Shown in pieces: positions 62,983 through 64,000 of a DNA stretch of 64,000 nt. The stretch's first letter is position 1; each line of letters opens with the position of its first letter. The DNA lies in NCBI RefSeq assembly GCF_008369405.1, contig NZ_VSJJ01000007.1:62001-126000 (forward strand), written 5' to 3'. The position numbers and the translations under genes are program-made. This DNA is from Streptococcus cristatus. Lineage in GTDB: Bacteria > Bacillota > Bacilli > Lactobacillales > Streptococcaceae. Below the pieces are notes generated by a model, which worked only from the letters and a program-made list of their open reading frames with translations, did no database searches and was not told where the DNA came from.

Positions 62983-64000
62983 CTAACTTTCTGAAACTTC
63001 AATATTATAGATTGCAAAGGAATTTCCGGTCGGCTTCAAATAGTAAGTTTTATTTTTTCGATTGACACTATTTGGAGTACTATCAATATAGTGAACTGTA
63101 TAGTCTTCATAAGTCGTCACAATATAGGAGCCGTTCTCCTCTCTCACTTCACGGATATCCAAAGCTCCTGGATCGTAATAATCAATTTTCGCCTTCTTGA
63201 CACCGCCACCTGTAGTCCACTCAACCATCTCTTTGTATGCTGGACTAGAAGTATCATAATATTGAGCATAATAATTAGAACGATTAGAGACCGATCTGAA
63301 AACAGCCGTGCGATATTCGCTAAGAAAATTAGTGATTTTTGCCTTGTTAGCTTCTAGCTTTTTAGTTTCTTCATCCTTTTCTTTGATCTTATCTGTCACT
63401 TCTTTTGGTAAAGATAATACAAGATCAAGCGTGTCTCCTTTGACAACAATACTTTCCTTGTTGGTTACAAAAGTGCTACCAGCAACAACAAACTTAGCAT
63501 AAACTTCCAGTTCTTGATGTGGTACAACTTGAATATCTGTTTCCAAACTACTACCAATTTCCTTGCCATTTACAACAATTTTAAGGTCCGTTGCATTTGA
63601 AGCTTCTGCTGGCATAGTAATCTTCAATCGTTTCTTTTCAGACTTAAGATCCAATTTAATTTCATTATTCTTAGCAGTTGCTAAATCAAGCTGTATCTTA
63701 CTCTCAATTTCCCCAACTTCCGTCTTACCTTTAAGGGTGAATTCCTGCTTGATAAAATGATATTTGCCAATATTCGTTTCAGCATTCTTACTCAAAGGAA
63801 GGCTTTTCTTATCTCCTGCTTTGATGCTCGCATTGTCTAAGTTCGTGTTAACCTTCACCTCTACTGGATAAGCCACTATTTGATATTCCTGGAAAATTCC
63901 AAATTTCTTGCTCTTTTCAGTCACACCTAAAAGTTTATTCTGATTGTCATCAATATAAGCTGATTTTCCCTTTGATTTAGCAATATTATCCAACTCGGTC
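62983..64000 (-). CDS. TcaA/YvbJ-like membrane protein, C-terminal part (cut by window edge)
   Basis: Open to the right edge; 338 or more residues of the extracellular part, ending YNIEVSES. Two Ig-like/beta repeats (FTLKGKTEVGEIESKIQLDLA and DLKIVVNGKEIGSS regions) and a C-terminal NTF2-like part starting NFLSEYRTAVFRSVSNRS, with YYLKPTGNSFAIYNI at the end. These match proteins that begin with a zinc ribbon and one TM helix, such as TcaA; that N-terminus is outside the window. Upstream partner of ldcB; a cell-envelope role is likely. Confidence 0.75.
   Translation of the reverse strand, partial: TELDNIAKSKGKSAYIDDNQNKLLGVTEKSKKFGIFQEYQIVAYPVEVKVNTNLDNASIKAGDKKSLPLSKNAETNIGKYHFIKQEFTLKGKTEVGEIESKIQLDLATAKNNEIKLDLKSEKKRLKITMPAEASNATDLKIVVNGKEIGSSLETDIQVVPHQELEVYAKFVVAGSTFVTNKESIVVKGDTLDLVLSLPKEVTDKIKEKDEETKKLEANKAKITNFLSEYRTAVFRSVSNRSNYYAQYYDTSSPAYKEMVEWTTGGGVKKAKIDYYDPGALDIREVREENGSYIVTTYEDYTVHYIDSTPNSVNRKNKTYYLKPTGNSFAIYNIEVSES

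Noticed and set aside
1..64000. CRISPR arrays, tRNA/rRNA genes, complete insertion sequences, prophage
   Set aside because: I looked for direct-repeat arrays, cloverleaf arms, transposase motifs and phage genes and saw none I could support by eye.

Overview
The window looks like chromosome of a viridans (sanguinis/mitis-type) Streptococcus. Evidence: moderate GC, strong AGGAGG-type ribosome binding sites, and the order vicR-vicK-vicX, rnc-smc, HAD-HAD-ftsY, hprK-lgt, tex-sprT, ytgP/murE (divergent) and rplK-rplA. Most of it is core housekeeping DNA. The left end cuts upp and the right end cuts a TcaA-like membrane protein gene.

Layout. 1-3.5 kb: upp, ftsY and two HAD phosphatases. 3.5-6.4 kb: a decayed insert between the HAD genes and smc, holding a truncated tadA, a membrane/papain-like protein gene and a frameshifted AI-2E-type transporter. 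6.4-14.3 kb: smc-rnc, a DUF454 protein, a three-hairpin repeat and vicXKR. 14.5-19.7 kb: pepQ and an iron/siderophore uptake cluster (permease, ATPase, frameshifted binding lipoprotein, IroE-like esterase). 19.7-27 kb: ogt, a two-domain VOC enzyme, an Rrf2 regulator, a phosphoesterase, and a TetR-controlled ABC exporter. 27-38 kb: a U32 protein, a DUF3270 protein with a WalR/VicR box, a C39-like lipoprotein with a cre site, ytxH/DUF948/lgt/hprK, NUDIX, PspC, sprT, tex, and a YcgR/YcgQ-like pair preceded by a 45-aa protein. 38-47 kb: an MFS pump, zwf, a magnesium-responsive operon, and metB with a C-S lyase. 47-64 kb: ytgP/murE, CPBP, DUF1803, a YiiX-like hydrolase, ppaC, an amino-acid permease, rplK-rplA, DUF3397, ftsK, PspC, a cyclophilin lipoprotein and an LD-carboxypeptidase.

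The most interesting system is at 40.98-44.75 kb on the minus strand. A consensus promoter drives an M-box (Mg2+) riboswitch with an intrinsic terminator, then a GST-like gene, then a 23-codon leader ORF rich in Asp/Glu/Pro at its start, then mgtA. The leader ORF lies in one arm of a long inverted repeat whose other arm can instead pair with a segment touching the mgtA ribosome binding site. This suggests two layers of Mg2+ control, transcriptional and translational, on one transporter.

Other regulatory signals read directly from sequence: three TGTAAY-N7-RTTACR sites at the rrf2 and VOC promoters; a pair of AATCAACA-N3-TGTTGATT sites at the tetR/ABC promoters; a MetR (MtaR) box before metB; a WalR box before the DUF3270 gene; a cre site in the promoter of the C39 lipoprotein; two similar hairpin elements before rplK and rplA (candidate L1 sites); and three promoters placed so close to the ATG (murE, DUF3397, ftsK) that leaderless mRNAs are likely. 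Start codons were moved inward from the longest open frame wherever a good ribosome binding site and family length supported it.
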